Numbered from the stretch's first letter, positions 1 through 9,001 are shown. The stretch is DNA of 45,994 nucleotides from Candidatus Hodarchaeota archaeon (GCA_016840285.1 JAEOSR010000069.1:1-45994), one strand, 5' to 3'. Translations and numbers: made by a program. Notes: a model not told the origin generated them from the letters alone.

Positions 1-81
1 AACTATCCAAAAACACCTGAGGAATTTTTAGGATGGCGTGAAAAGATTTCAAATCTGTATGGTGACGTGAATCACAATTAA
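1..81 (+). CDS. 3' end of an unidentified protein (partial)
   Basis: The plus strand is open from base 1 to a TAA at 79-81 and encodes 26 residues, NYPKTPEEFLGWREKISNLY followed by GDVNHN. The composition (TPEEFLGWREKI) looks like a genuine amphipathic C-terminal helix rather than chance. The gene enters from the left edge and converges on the minus-strand gene ending at 96, with 14 bases between. Too little is visible to name a family. Confidence 0.5.
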   Translation, partial: NYPKTPEEFLGWREKISNLYGDVNHN

Positions 82-95
82 TTTTCCAATCTCTT

Positions 96-1892
96 TCACA
101 TAAATAGATCATCAACAGCTTTGAGGGCTGGAGGACAAACACGCATATTTCCAATTGCTGTTGAATAAACATATCCCGAAAAGGTACCGAGAACCTTCGT
201 CGCTTTTTTGTAAATCAGTGCATTTTCTAGGGCTGTTGAGGAAATAAGCAATTTAAAGAGATCATTTCCTTTTCCATCCAACGGTTTGAGGTGAAATCCC
301 ATTTTAACTTTATTATCATTCATTTGAAAGCTAAAATATTCGTCTCCAAAAAATGCTTCTGGTGATTTCTCATAAAACCAATCTTTGGGAACATCAAGCA
401 AATCTAGAAATTTTGGATGTCTGGGGTTTTCTTCATCTATGAATACGGTAGGAATATCTTTAATGTAAGAATCTTTCAACAGGGAGATCCCAATGGTAAG
501 GAGACTAGAGATCATGTCATCAGCATATGGGACAAGGAATGATCTAACAGCATCTAGACCTTCATTATAACGTTTTTCTTGCAGGAATTTAAGTTCTTTA
601 ATTTTCTGACGTTTCGCAGGCGTTTCAAGTAATTCTACTAGCCTAGAAGGAATACGTTCATAAAAATAATGACTAATTATAGTTTCTAACGCAAAATGAA
701 CACCCCCCAACTGGTCATAAATAGTGATTGCGTTTTGAAAAGATTTTGACTTTTTTTGGGATTGAAATGCATTTTTAAATGATAATTGTTCATTAAGTTT
801 ATTCATTACAACCCGTGGAGATTCTAGTTCCCATTGCAATTCTATTTTATGATATTTAAACCACAAAGGTTCTTTGGTAAGTTGATCACCCACAATTTTC
901 ATAAATTTGGAAAATTCTTTGATAGATTCCTGTTTTAGTTTAGTACATTCCTTAATGAGATTGTCTTTGATTGAATCAAATTCCTTCGAGGTAACCTTTT
1001 TTCCTGCTTTAAGACGTGATTGAAGTTTCTTAAGACCCTCAATAACTATCTTCTTGATTTTTTCTGATTGGAGAACTTCTAGTTCAATTTCCAGTTTAAA
1101 ATTGGTATCTTGGTTTTCAGCTTGAATCCTACATTTATCTATCAGTGATTCAAAGGGAGATCTGAGCTCATTATCTAGATTCTTAATGAATTTTGCTTGT
1201 ATTTTTTCTAAGTAATCTTGGGGATTTTTATCCACATACTGACAGATGTCCTCTACTCCTAATTCTTCTAGAGTGGGTAAAGAACCCCTAATTAAGAATC
1301 CTCGCCATCTAAAGTTTAAGAGTTCATAAAGAATTATATATAAAGCATTTATCTCCCGAACACGAGAAGCTATGAGTCTACAATTCGTATCTAAATCACG
1401 AAATAACTTTCCTGCCCGATTCTCATCCTCTATTAAAAGGTAGCCAAATAATGAGGCTGTTGTACTAATCAATGCTCTTTCCAACATGTTTCGAGCAAGA
1501 GAGGCTGACTCAGGATTCCCAGACAAATCATAAGCTGCTTGGTCTATCTCTAAAGTCGGCAAGGGAGTTTTTTCAGCTAGTAATGTTGCTAATTCTCGTT
1601 TTAGTTGAGTACCATCCATTTTCTGTAATTCTTGCTGAGTTTTTTCCATAAGAAAACTCATGAAAGCCACAAATAGAGGTTGTTTTCTGAAATAATATTC
1701 GGCTCCCGCAACTTTTAGTAGTTCAAGTAATTCTTCGGATAATATTATCTCATTGAGTGATCGATTAGAAAATGCTAAATCTAACAATTGTTTTACAATT
1801 ACTAGGCCTTGCTCCCCAAAAGGATCATCTTCATATCCCCTAATAAATTCCTGAAGGAGTTTACCTGCAGTTATACTTTCTATGGAGGCCAA
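96..1892 (-). CDS. Unidentified 598-residue helical protein
   Basis: I do not recognise this protein. It is long and predominantly alpha-helical, with a lysine/glutamate-rich segment around residues 240-360 that looks coiled-coil-like. There is no signal peptide, no membrane segment and no nucleotide-binding motif. It starts with ATG (MASIESITAGKLLQEF) 13 bases inside the end of the upstream gene (1880-2644), so the two are translationally coupled and probably work together. Because the upstream partner looks like a longin/Roadblock-type protein, a role in the same small-GTPase-linked or membrane-traffic-like context is possible, but this is inference from position only. The C-terminal 60 residues are better ordered (mixed strand/helix) and end in a cysteine-proline motif (VCPPALKAVDDLFM). 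Confidence 0.8.
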   Translation of the reverse strand: MASIESITAGKLLQEFIRGYEDDPFGEQGLVIVKQLLDLAFSNRSLNEIILSEELLELLKVAGAEYYFRKQPLFVAFMSFLMEKTQQELQKMDGTQLKRELATLLAEKTPLPTLEIDQAAYDLSGNPESASLARNMLERALISTTASLFGYLLIEDENRAGKLFRDLDTNCRLIASRVREINALYIILYELLNFRWRGFLIRGSLPTLEELGVEDICQYVDKNPQDYLEKIQAKFIKNLDNELRSPFESLIDKCRIQAENQDTNFKLEIELEVLQSEKIKKIVIEGLKKLQSRLKAGKKVTSKEFDSIKDNLIKECTKLKQESIKEFSKFMKIVGDQLTKEPLWFKYHKIELQWELESPRVVMNKLNEQLSFKNAFQSQKKSKSFQNAITIYDQLGGVHFALETIISHYFYERIPSRLVELLETPAKRQKIKELKFLQEKRYNEGLDAVRSFLVPYADDMISSLLTIGISLLKDSYIKDIPTVFIDEENPRHPKFLDLLDVPKDWFYEKSPEAFFGDEYFSFQMNDNKVKMGFHLKPLDGKGNDLFKLLISSTALENALIYKKATKVLGTFSGYVYSTAIGNMRVCPPALKAVDDLFM

Positions 1893-2644
1893 TCAAATAC
1901 AACTCCTTGTAATAATGCCTCTTTAAGAAGAGCAGCTGGGCCATGATGCTTTATTTCTTCAGCCATTAATTTTTTTATCTTAAGTCTTAGGATAGGGATG
2001 ATTTGACCAATATTTCGAGCTGTAATGAGAGAAGAGACACTGGATTCTAAAGCCGATCCCAAGGCAAACCATACAGCTGAATCAATAGCATTTTCGATTC
2101 TTTCTGGAAATGTTAAGTCAGAGAGGTATAAACCAAGCTCGTCAAAGATAGATCTATCAATCTTGGTTAGTTGTTCCTCCAAGGTATCAGTTACATGAAA
2201 AGGCGAATCTTTCATCTGTTTTCGCCAATTGAAGATAGATTGGTAACCTAACTTTACCTGAAACTTATCTGGAAGGCTACCAATAAGTAATATTTCATCA
2301 AATGCTGGATTGAACTCATAGTCCGACAGATACCTCGCCCCTAATCCCCCTGCAAGTAGTTTCATCTGCTGACTTATCTGTTGGGGAAACCCTGTCTTAC
2401 TCCAGACAAAAAAACCAACCATAGCATCCTGGCCAGCGCTTTGAATATAGATACGCCCTTCTTTAGCTTGAATATCATTCAATTGGCCCATACCTGTTTC
2501 TGATTGGGTAAGTGAATTAATAGCAGTTAAGATTCCACCGAAAAGTATGCTTTGTTCACTACTAAAGCCAAGTGAGATAACAGGAATTCCTTGGCTAACA
2601 ATGAAGAACGCCATCTGAGGACACAGAGGCTTTTTATTTGCCAT
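1880..2644 (-). CDS. Longin/Roadblock-like domain protein (254 aa)
   Basis: The N-terminal ~130 residues have the pattern of the longin/Roadblock-like sensor proteins abundant in Asgard archaea: a first strand (MAFFIVSQGIPVISLGF), a helix with GGILTAINSLTQSETGMGQL, then strands around RIYIQSAGQDAMVGFFVW. In eukaryotes such alpha/beta folds serve as platforms or exchange factors for small GTPases. The C-terminal half is helical and unassigned. No membrane segment or catalytic motif is visible. The ATG at 2644 gives a compact N-terminus directly before the first strand. The gene overlaps the downstream 598-residue gene by 13 bases, implying co-expression. The domain call is by sequence pattern and should be treated as probable. 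Confidence 0.65.
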   Translation of the reverse strand: MANKKPLCPQMAFFIVSQGIPVISLGFSSEQSILFGGILTAINSLTQSETGMGQLNDIQAKEGRIYIQSAGQDAMVGFFVWSKTGFPQQISQQMKLLAGGLGARYLSDYEFNPAFDEILLIGSLPDKFQVKLGYQSIFNWRKQMKDSPFHVTDTLEEQLTKIDRSIFDELGLYLSDLTFPERIENAIDSAVWFALGSALESSVSSLITARNIGQIIPILRLKIKKLMAEEIKHHGPAALLKEALLQGVVFDWPP

Positions 2645-2780
2645 AGTTCGGTTTCATCCCCAATAGATGAAAAATAATCTTAGAATTACATACTTGTATT
2701 CGGATGGGAATCAATTTTCTGGTTATACATCTTAGTTTGAATGAATTCAAGTAACAAAGAAACATTCACTTAGGTATTTA

Positions 2781-2790
2781 TTATATATAC
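2781..2790. promoter_or_regulatory. Possible TATA element in a divergent intergenic region
   Basis: TTATATATAC lies in the 235-base gap between divergent genes (minus-strand start 2644, plus-strand start 2880). It is 90 bases or more from either start codon, so which gene it serves, if any, cannot be decided by eye. Nothing else is evident in the gap. Confidence 0.25.
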
Positions 2791-2879
2791 TGAAATGGGA
2801 AATGAATCAAGATAGCATTCTAAAATTAATTTCTGGATATTATTTTCACCTAAGTGTACAGCTTGGATAGTACCTAATA

Positions 2880-4157
2880 ATGCAAGATAAGCAAAAGATG
2901 GCATTTCCTCCATCTAAATCACACTTCAATAAGAATCTCAAATGGTTTTTACTGTCCTTAGTCTGTAACTTAATAATCCATTTGATTCTTGGTTTGCTAT
3001 ATTACAATCCAGTGGATTTCGTTCTACAGTTCGAAGCTGCAAAAAAGATTGCACAAGGACAGCTGCTTTATCGTGATATCGGGGCACTTGTGATTGATGG
3101 CGCGGAGCTCCCCAAACCGCAATATCCTCCTCTTTATTTATATACATTAGGATTTATTATCTCCATTGTTGGTGTAGAAACCTTCACATGGCAAATGGTT
3201 AAGCTATTTCTTATAATATTCAACCTACTCGTCGGAATACTTGTCTATCAGATTGTGTTAGATTACCTCCATTCCCATCCTAAAGGCCATATCATTGCTT
3301 TAGGGGCTTTTAATTGGTTCTTACTTAACCCTTCAACGCTAGGAGTAATCTTTTCAGGATTTCATGAGAATTTTATGATTTTTTTCGTATTGCTCGGGTT
3401 TATACTGTTTAGAAAGAAAAATTACTCTTTCAGCGGTCTATTTTTCGGGCTAGCACTATTAGTAAAGCCGATTGCAGGTATTTATATGCTACCTTTCTTA
3501 GTCTGGGGAATTTATGAACGGGAAATTAAAACTATAGCAATCTGGGTTGGTGCTGGTTTCACCTTTCTTCTTGGATCCCTTCCATTTCTGCTTTTGGCTC
3601 CAGAGGAATATCTTAATGATGTATTTTTCGTCCATGCTAAACGACTTGATCCGAGTATGTCATTTTATAGCTATTTTTTTCCCGAAGTCTCGAGAACATT
3701 TTTACCATTTATAATTCAGTTGGTAATCTTTGGAGGATATATCATATTTTTTCTATATAAAACTCCTATAACGAACTCTAAAAGAGTTATTGAAGCAGTG
3801 TTACCATTCATGACCATTTTCATGGCTTCTAACCGCATTCTTTACACCCATTATGTCCCATTTCTTTTTCCTTTCTTTACTTTTGTGTTTGTTTTTCTAA
3901 TTGTCGAATATCACAGCCCAGATAAATTAAAACACGGAAAAATGCTCATAGGACTGTTAATTGGAGGCCTTATCCTTGTTTATTTAGGAGGTGGTTTCTG
4001 GGGGCTACTTTGGGTAATAGAAGGTTATGAAACTTATCAACATAATCCTCTGTTTTCTTTATCGGCTTGTGTATGTATCTTCGGTTTAATAGTTATTTCA
4101 CTAACTTCTCTGTACTCCCTTTATACGGTAGCAGAAAAAACTCGGATTAGAGAGTGA
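2880..4157 (+). CDS. GT87/DUF2029-like polyprenyl-phosphate-dependent glycosyltransferase
   Basis: A polytopic membrane protein of 425 residues with about ten hydrophobic segments, matching the GT-C glycosyltransferase superfamily (GT87/DUF2029 type). After the first membrane helix (residues ~22-45) there is an extracytoplasmic loop with VDFVLQFEAAKKIAQGQLLY and, near residue 80, the PQYPPLYLYTLG motif typical of this family. Later features fit as well (ALLVKPIAGIYMLPF, then SNRILYTHYVPFLFPF). Such enzymes transfer a mannose or other sugar from a lipid-phosphate carrier to an acceptor outside the membrane, here perhaps during lipid or surface-protein glycosylation. The ATG at 2880 gives a short lysine-rich cytoplasmic N-terminus. 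The acceptor cannot be predicted. The gene stands alone and converges with the V4R gene. Confidence 0.8.
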   Translation: MQDKQKMAFPPSKSHFNKNLKWFLLSLVCNLIIHLILGLLYYNPVDFVLQFEAAKKIAQGQLLYRDIGALVIDGAELPKPQYPPLYLYTLGFIISIVGVETFTWQMVKLFLIIFNLLVGILVYQIVLDYLHSHPKGHIIALGAFNWFLLNPSTLGVIFSGFHENFMIFFVLLGFILFRKKNYSFSGLFFGLALLVKPIAGIYMLPFLVWGIYEREIKTIAIWVGAGFTFLLGSLPFLLLAPEEYLNDVFFVHAKRLDPSMSFYSYFFPEVSRTFLPFIIQLVIFGGYIIFFLYKTPITNSKRVIEAVLPFMTIFMASNRILYTHYVPFLFPFFTFVFVFLIVEYHSPDKLKHGKMLIGLLIGGLILVYLGGGFWGLLWVIEGYETYQHNPLFSLSACVCIFGLIVISLTSLYSLYTVAEKTRIRE

Positions 4158-4168
4158 AAAAACCTTCA

Positions 4169-4190
4169 AAATCTTTTCATTGAAAGATTT
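4169..4190. terminator. Hairpin between convergent genes
   Basis: AAATCTTT at 4169-4176 and AAAGATTT at 4183-4190 form a perfect 8-bp inverted repeat with a 6-base loop, 11 bases after the stop of the glycosyltransferase gene and before the stop of the convergent V4R gene. The A/T-rich stem could act on either strand. There is no strong T-run on the plus strand. Confidence 0.4.
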
Positions 4191-4213
4191 ATCGCCTTAT
4201 AAAAAGAATCGAC

Positions 4214-5821
4214 TTAATCTAACTCAGCCTCAAACTCACAATATTGATGCCCATTCGCCTGACAGGCTGTTTCACGAACAATAATTTCGTCTTCGACCAG
4301 TAAGTTAAGTCTTCCATTAAGAAAGCCAGCCATAAAATCGTCTAAAGTATTAACTTTCGTGGGTTTTTCGATTCCTGGAAATAAAGCTGAAAGATCTACA
4401 GTGGATAAATCAATTCCAGAAGTCTCTGCACTTTCCCAAATTCGAAAAACTGCAGATTCGTCATCAATAACATCAACGGTAACATCTCCATGTATTCTGG
4501 TCAAAAGTCGACCTGGACTATTAAAGTAATAACCTAGCACTTCACAGGCTTGAGGAAATTCCATAGGAAACGAATAGTTGAGATTTCGTCGCATCATTAT
4601 TCTACTAATACTACCTACATCTTCTAGAATTTGACCATAGTTTTGACCTGCGTATGCCAATAATGTAGAATTGAATGGATCAGAAAACTTAACTGATGTA
4701 ATAATGTGCTGTAAAACGGAAATATGACAATAGTCACCGATACCTGGTCTCATTCTTTTACGATTCAGAATGGAATTATACATGTTCCTAGAGATGGTTG
4801 ATAATGAAAGATCAAACCGTAACCGGTCAGAATCGCTGAAAAACTCCTTTGGTTCATGCGCGGAGCTACTATAGTGGTCGGATTTCTCACCCAGTCGAAT
4901 GTCAAATTCACAATAATCGTCTCCTAGCCCCCAGCATTTTGTTTCTTCGACTGAGGCTTGCTCCCCAAGAGTTACTTCCATAAGTCCTGCGATCTCCCCA
5001 GAAATGAATCCGCAAACGTCTTGGCCAATATCGGTATTCATTACTGCAAGACCAGAATCTTTGATTTGTAACTGGGCATGATAAGGTGCTATTTGCTTAA
5101 TATTGAGTTCTGATGCTAAATTAGCAGCATTTGGGTTTGGCCCATACAAAAGCTTGAATCCTTTCAACAGCTCCTTGAAACGTGACTTCATACGATGCGT
5201 TTCCATAATTTTAGGATTATATTTATGGATCCAAGATTGAGCTGAACCAAATTTTCCCGCCAATTCTCCAGAACGAAATAGATAAGCTTTAGCGCTAGGA
5301 TTAATTGATAAGAGCGATGTCACAATGGACTGGAGGTGACCAATGTGAACGTAATCACCAACAGATGGACGGGTTACTGTTTCAAGCTCTTCAATATTCA
5401 GTAACCTTTCTGAAACACTTATGATTGACAATTTACGCCAACGATCACGATCAGTCTCACTTGCTTTGACTCCAGCTTCAATCAGCTTATTAAATAGATA
5501 GTTGAATAAATCATATTGATCTGGCGAAAATATATTTGTGGAATCGGTAGTTTCTGTAGTAAAGCTGGAGAACATTGAGGCTGCCTGTGTTGCCGTGAGA
5601 ATAACCTCATCGTTATATAATACATGAGGTACATTCCGGACACCATATTTTCCCGCGATCTCAGGGTTATCATCCGTATCTATGGTAGTAATACTTGCAC
5701 CTCCTTGAGAAGTATCTACAATTCGCTTTAAATGTCGTGCAACAGGCTTACAGGCGGCGCAGTGAGGACCTTTAAAAAGAATGATTTTAATGGGTTCGGT
5801 CATGTGTATAGAAAGCTCCAT
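4214..5821 (-). CDS. Thioredoxin-fold domain fused to two V4R domains
   Basis: Residues ~10-90 form a thioredoxin/glutaredoxin-like domain with the redox motif C21-A-A-C24 and the cis-proline strand VRNVPHVLY. Two V4R (4-vinyl reductase-like) domains follow, at about residues 110-310 and 330-535. Each begins with the signature GDYVHIGHLQSIVTSL or GDYCHISVLQHIITSV and ends with the paired-cysteine tail (CWGLGDDYCEF and CQANGHQYCEF). V4R domains bind small hydrophobic ligands in bacterial regulators and in bacteriochlorophyll synthesis (BchJ), and share their fold with Bet3-type TRAPP subunits of eukaryotic membrane traffic. The protein has no signal peptide and is probably cytosolic. Translation could start at ATG 5821 or at the internal ATG at 5803 (MTEPIKIILF), which leaves a more typical thioredoxin N-terminus. 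The redox partner and ligand are unknown. Confidence 0.85.
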   Translation of the reverse strand: MELSIHMTEPIKIILFKGPHCAACKPVARHLKRIVDTSQGGASITTIDTDDNPEIAGKYGVRNVPHVLYNDEVILTATQAASMFSSFTTETTDSTNIFSPDQYDLFNYLFNKLIEAGVKASETDRDRWRKLSIISVSERLLNIEELETVTRPSVGDYVHIGHLQSIVTSLLSINPSAKAYLFRSGELAGKFGSAQSWIHKYNPKIMETHRMKSRFKELLKGFKLLYGPNPNAANLASELNIKQIAPYHAQLQIKDSGLAVMNTDIGQDVCGFISGEIAGLMEVTLGEQASVEETKCWGLGDDYCEFDIRLGEKSDHYSSSAHEPKEFFSDSDRLRFDLSLSTISRNMYNSILNRKRMRPGIGDYCHISVLQHIITSVKFSDPFNSTLLAYAGQNYGQILEDVGSISRIMMRRNLNYSFPMEFPQACEVLGYYFNSPGRLLTRIHGDVTVDVIDDESAVFRIWESAETSGIDLSTVDLSALFPGIEKPTKVNTLDDFMAGFLNGRLNLLVEDEIIVRETACQANGHQYCEFEAELD

Positions 5822-6145
5822 TGCCTTTTTGGCGAGATTAGAGTCTATTAAAGACCTTTCAGAATTCCTTAATATTCCTAGTAATTAAATGATAATTAAA
5901 TACTTTTCTCAATAGAACACGAATCAGTTCCTTTATTCCATTGAGTAATCCGTTCTTGCCTAAACTGAATCAAATTTTGTCCCTTGAAAGCATTTATTCC
6001 ATTATATCAACTACTTTTTTTACTTCTTTCCTTAAGTTAGTGATATTTTTCGAATAGCACATTCTTAAGTCCTTTTGATGAGCTTTCTAACATTTTCTCT
6101 AGAAACTTTGAAGAAATATCAAAGGATCATAGTATTCCTGAACAA
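5822..6145. other. Divergent intergenic region, no gene seen
   Basis: These 324 bases separate the V4R gene (minus) from the Roadblock gene (plus). The stretch is A/T-rich, with several TAATTAAAT-type elements near 5882-5902 that could serve the minus-strand gene, and a pyrimidine run near 6010-6030. I see no open frame of note, no tRNA-like fold and no clear hairpin. Confidence 0.4.
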
Positions 6146-6538
6146 ATGATACATATGATTGACATAAGCCAAGAAATTAATACCCAGACGGAAGAACTGG
6201 ATGTAATTCTTGAAAAATCTTCTTCTATTCAAGCAATCACCGTTGTAAGCCTAGATGGTCTTCCTATTGCAACCACATCTGATGAAAATGAAGTAATCAT
6301 CACTGCAATGACTGCTGCAAGTCAATCATTATCTGAACGTATTTTAATAGAGTTGAAACAAGATGGTGTGCTAGAAATCATACTCACAGGGGAGGAGGGG
6401 TTTGTTGTCATACTCAATGCGGGAGAGAATGCAATTGTTAGTTTTACTGCTACTAATGCCAAGAATATTGGATTGGTAAGGATTCTAGCTAAACAATTAG
6501 CAAAAACTATTTCTGAAGTGTTACCAAGAACCTCATAA
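6146..6538 (+). CDS. Roadblock/LC7 domain protein
   Basis: A single-domain Roadblock/LC7 protein of 130 residues. The order is an N-terminal helix (EELDVILEKSSSIQAITVV), the central beta turn LDGLPIATTS, a long helix (VIITAMTAASQSLSERILIE), the strands LEIILTGEEGFVVILNAG and NAIVSFTATN, and a C-terminal helix. This matches MglB-, Rag- and dynein-LC7-type proteins, which dimerise and regulate or anchor Ras-like GTPases; these are strongly expanded in Asgard archaea. No GTPase gene is present in the window, so its partner is unknown. ATG 6146 and the in-frame ATG 6155 are both possible starts. Confidence 0.9.
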   Translation: MIHMIDISQEINTQTEELDVILEKSSSIQAITVVSLDGLPIATTSDENEVIITAMTAASQSLSERILIELKQDGVLEIILTGEEGFVVILNAGENAIVSFTATNAKNIGLVRILAKQLAKTISEVLPRTS

Positions 6539-6620
6539 GAGAATCGATCTACTCTTACATTGTAATTATTATGGCAACAATAATTGGAAAAACCAGTTCC
6601 ATAGTTGTAAAAGAAGAGGA

Positions 6621-6631
6621 CTTAAATATAA
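6621..6631 (+). promoter_or_regulatory. TATA-like box upstream of the 6798 gene
   Basis: CTTAAATATAA is a good archaeal TATA-like element in the 259-base gap after the Roadblock gene. Transcription would start near 6655, leaving a leader of roughly 140 bases before the ATG at 6798. A 29-codon ATG frame at 6571-6660 overlaps it, but I have no support for translation of that frame. Confidence 0.35.
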
Positions 6632-6797
6632 AGCTTGATAGCGGTTTAAACGTCGCTTAGGCCAGTTTCTGATGGAAGTTTGTCATAGCTGTTAAAAAGT
6701 GTCTGGTTTTCAGACTTATTCCTCTACAATCTCATTCGAGAAAACTTTCGGAGGATAGAAAACCGACATCTTTCTTTTCAAGCGAGAACTTCAAACT

Positions 6798-7553
6798 ATG
6801 GATAAAGAGAGATTCAATATGAGGATTGAGCAATTCGCAAGCATTTATCTGGATTTCAAAAATCCAATGGCCCTTGAAGTACACCAAGGCTACCTCATTG
6901 CAGGCCAAATTCAGGGTAGAGCATCACGATGTTTCTGGATCAATAAACAGAACATAGAAGGAATCGCTGAAGTAGCCAAAATCATCGCAATAGATTCAGC
7001 TTTTCATGGTTTACTCTCCTTAATTCCAGGAGGGTCATTTGCATACCGATTAATAAAAGATCAAATTGGTTATCCACCTCGCTTTAATGTGATCTTTGAA
7101 CCAAGATATTATACTATCACATATAGTACCATCACCCTAGACAGGAGAGGGGAAAAAAAAGGTATTGTAGATGGCTTTGCTCAGAGTATTGATAACGTAG
7201 CAAAAATAGCACTTAAAACAGGGACTAAAATCCAGGATGCGATTCTAGAATTTATCACAAAAGAAAAGCCTAAAAGTGATCAAAGTGAGGAAGACGAAAT
7301 TCTGGGCTTTACATACCTGAGATTTGAAGATAAGACAAGCTTAATTAGAAATAGAATTGTTGAAGAGCGCTTATTGGAGACAAAATCGACGCCAACGAAA
7401 TTAGCGAAAACTGCATTAGCAGAAATTGTACCCCCTGTTGTTATTAGCTTTAAAACCACTGCAAATGATGAAGCAATCATTTTTCTTAAACATCTACAAC
7501 GAATAGGCTTTAAAGTCAATTTCACACAATCTGTATTTGATGAAAACAAGTGA
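6798..7553 (+). CDS. Unidentified 251-residue protein, possible L7/L12-type C-terminal fold
   Basis: I cannot name this protein. The N-terminal ~130 residues mix strands with one very hydrophobic stretch (AFHGLLSLIPGGSFAYRLI, about residues 73-91) that could be a membrane-associated helix. A charged linker (KEKPKSDQSEEDE, residues ~156-168) separates it from a C-terminal module of about 75 residues. That module, with LAKTALAEIVPPVVISFK and AIIFLKHLQRIGFKVNF, has the beta-alpha-alpha-beta-alpha-beta pattern of the ribosomal bL12 C-terminal domain and its relatives. The resemblance is weak and is only an inference. ATG 6798 is the chosen start; an in-frame ATG (MRIEQFAS) follows at residue 8. 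It follows the Roadblock gene on the same strand but 259 bases away. Confidence 0.75.
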   Translation: MDKERFNMRIEQFASIYLDFKNPMALEVHQGYLIAGQIQGRASRCFWINKQNIEGIAEVAKIIAIDSAFHGLLSLIPGGSFAYRLIKDQIGYPPRFNVIFEPRYYTITYSTITLDRRGEKKGIVDGFAQSIDNVAKIALKTGTKIQDAILEFITKEKPKSDQSEEDEILGFTYLRFEDKTSLIRNRIVEERLLETKSTPTKLAKTALAEIVPPVVISFKTTANDEAIIFLKHLQRIGFKVNFTQSVFDENK

Positions 7554-7670
7554 AAAGGTTCTCTTCAATTGTTATAATAGCTAAAGTTTAATCAAATTCA
7601 TTGTCAAGGTCTCATCCTATTGTGAATAAGCTAAATTGGAATTATTAGTCGAAATAAGGAATATTGGACA

Positions 7671-8972
7671 TTGACACATACCTATGATACCATTATTATT
7701 GGAGCTGGCATTTCTGGCGCATCACTAGCCCGGGATCTTACAAAGGAAGGCCAACGAGTTCTTTTAATCGAAAAGGGGGGATATCATCGGTTTCTTGGTA
7801 ATCACCTTGCCATCATTAGGATAGCTGATAAAAAGGGATTACGCTATACAAAAGAGCATTTATTTGTAGCATCTGGGATTACAGTTGGAGGTTCCTCCGT
7901 AATAAGTGCTGGAACTGCATTCCGCCCCCCAAAAGGATCCTTCCACCCATGGGGAATCGATCTTGAACGAGAACTCAATGAAGCAGAGAAAGAGGCAAAT
8001 GTGACAATCCTACCAGATGAACTAATTGGAAAAGGAAATCTACATCTCCTAGAGGCAGGAAACAAACTGGGTCAAGAATGGGTTCGATTACCAAAATTTA
8101 TTGACCCCCTAAAATGTGTACCAAACTGTTCTGCTTGTATGTTAGGTTGTAAACAAGAAGCCAAATTTACAGCACGAAGTTTAGTAGAAGAAGCATTATC
8201 AAAAGGTCTACAATTTCAAAAAAAGAAAGTTGATCGCGTGATAATTGAGGGAGGTAATGCTATCGGAGTTAAACCGAATAGGGGTCATATAATCAAAGCA
8301 AATAGAATAATTGTCTCAGCTGGTGGAATACATTCGCCCATTATTCTACAAAAATCAGGGATTAAGGAAGCAGGCAGGGGGTTCTTCATGGATCCTATGA
8401 TATTCACATATGGGGTGGCTTCAGACAAAGCCCATAGAACGATTCATGATATGCCCATGGCTGTTGGTACCTTCAAATTTCATGAGGAGGAAGGAATTTT
8501 TCAAAGCCCAGTTGTGGATCCGTGGGGAATGTTTCTAGTAAGCTTTGTATACCAACGAAATCCATTTAGGGTTGTTAAATTTCGACATTATCGTCGTCTC
8601 ATGGGAATAATGACTAAGACACAGGACGAAAAACGCGGTTCTCTAACAAATACTAGATTTGGCATTAAAATTTCAAAAAAATTAACAGTAGAAGATCACA
8701 ACCGACTTGATAAAGGCCATTCCATTGCTCGAGAAGTATTAATAGAAGCAGGATCAAAACCTAAACATATTTTCTCCAATCCTATCCGTGGTGCTCACCC
8801 TGGAGGTACGAATAGCATTGGGGAAGTTGTTGATTCCAATCTTCAGACGCAAATCCCGAATCTATATGTTTGTGATTCTAGTATTTTACCCCGTTCTTTA
8901 GGTGCCCCATTGATATTAACATTGATGTCATTTGCTAAAAGATTAGCTAAAAAAATCATTAATGAATTCTAA
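7671..8972 (+). CDS. GMC-type FAD-dependent oxidoreductase
   Basis: A flavoprotein of the glucose-methanol-choline family (BetA-like). The FAD-binding Rossmann motif G-A-G-I-S-G lies at residues 11-16. The second flavin motif SGITVGGSSVISAGTAFR is near residue 68, and the family C-terminus is present (RGAHPGGTNSIGEVVDS, then LYVCDSSILPRSLGAP), with a histidine at the expected active-site region. Such enzymes oxidise alcohols or polyols; the substrate is not deducible. An unusual cluster C149-x3-C153-x2-C156-x3-C160 sits where archaeal relatives carry a similar cysteine-rich insert, and it might bind an iron-sulfur cluster. The start is TTG at 7671, which places five residues before the first beta strand; no upstream ATG fits. 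No transmembrane segment is seen. It converges with the longin/winged-helix gene. Confidence 0.85.
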   Translation: MTHTYDTIIIGAGISGASLARDLTKEGQRVLLIEKGGYHRFLGNHLAIIRIADKKGLRYTKEHLFVASGITVGGSSVISAGTAFRPPKGSFHPWGIDLERELNEAEKEANVTILPDELIGKGNLHLLEAGNKLGQEWVRLPKFIDPLKCVPNCSACMLGCKQEAKFTARSLVEEALSKGLQFQKKKVDRVIIEGGNAIGVKPNRGHIIKANRIIVSAGGIHSPIILQKSGIKEAGRGFFMDPMIFTYGVASDKAHRTIHDMPMAVGTFKFHEEEGIFQSPVVDPWGMFLVSFVYQRNPFRVVKFRHYRRLMGIMTKTQDEKRGSLTNTRFGIKISKKLTVEDHNRLDKGHSIAREVLIEAGSKPKHIFSNPIRGAHPGGTNSIGEVVDSNLQTQIPNLYVCDSSILPRSLGAPLILTLMSFAKRLAKKIINEF

Positions 8973-9001
8973 GGTTAAATCTTTGAAATGGCAGCTTGCC
9001 G

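Noticed and set aside
6571..6660. 29-codon ATG frame (MATIIGKTSSIVVKEEDLNI...) in the gap after the Roadblock gene
   Set aside because: Reads somewhat protein-like but is very short, overlaps a TATA-like element and has no paralogue or ribosome site to support it.
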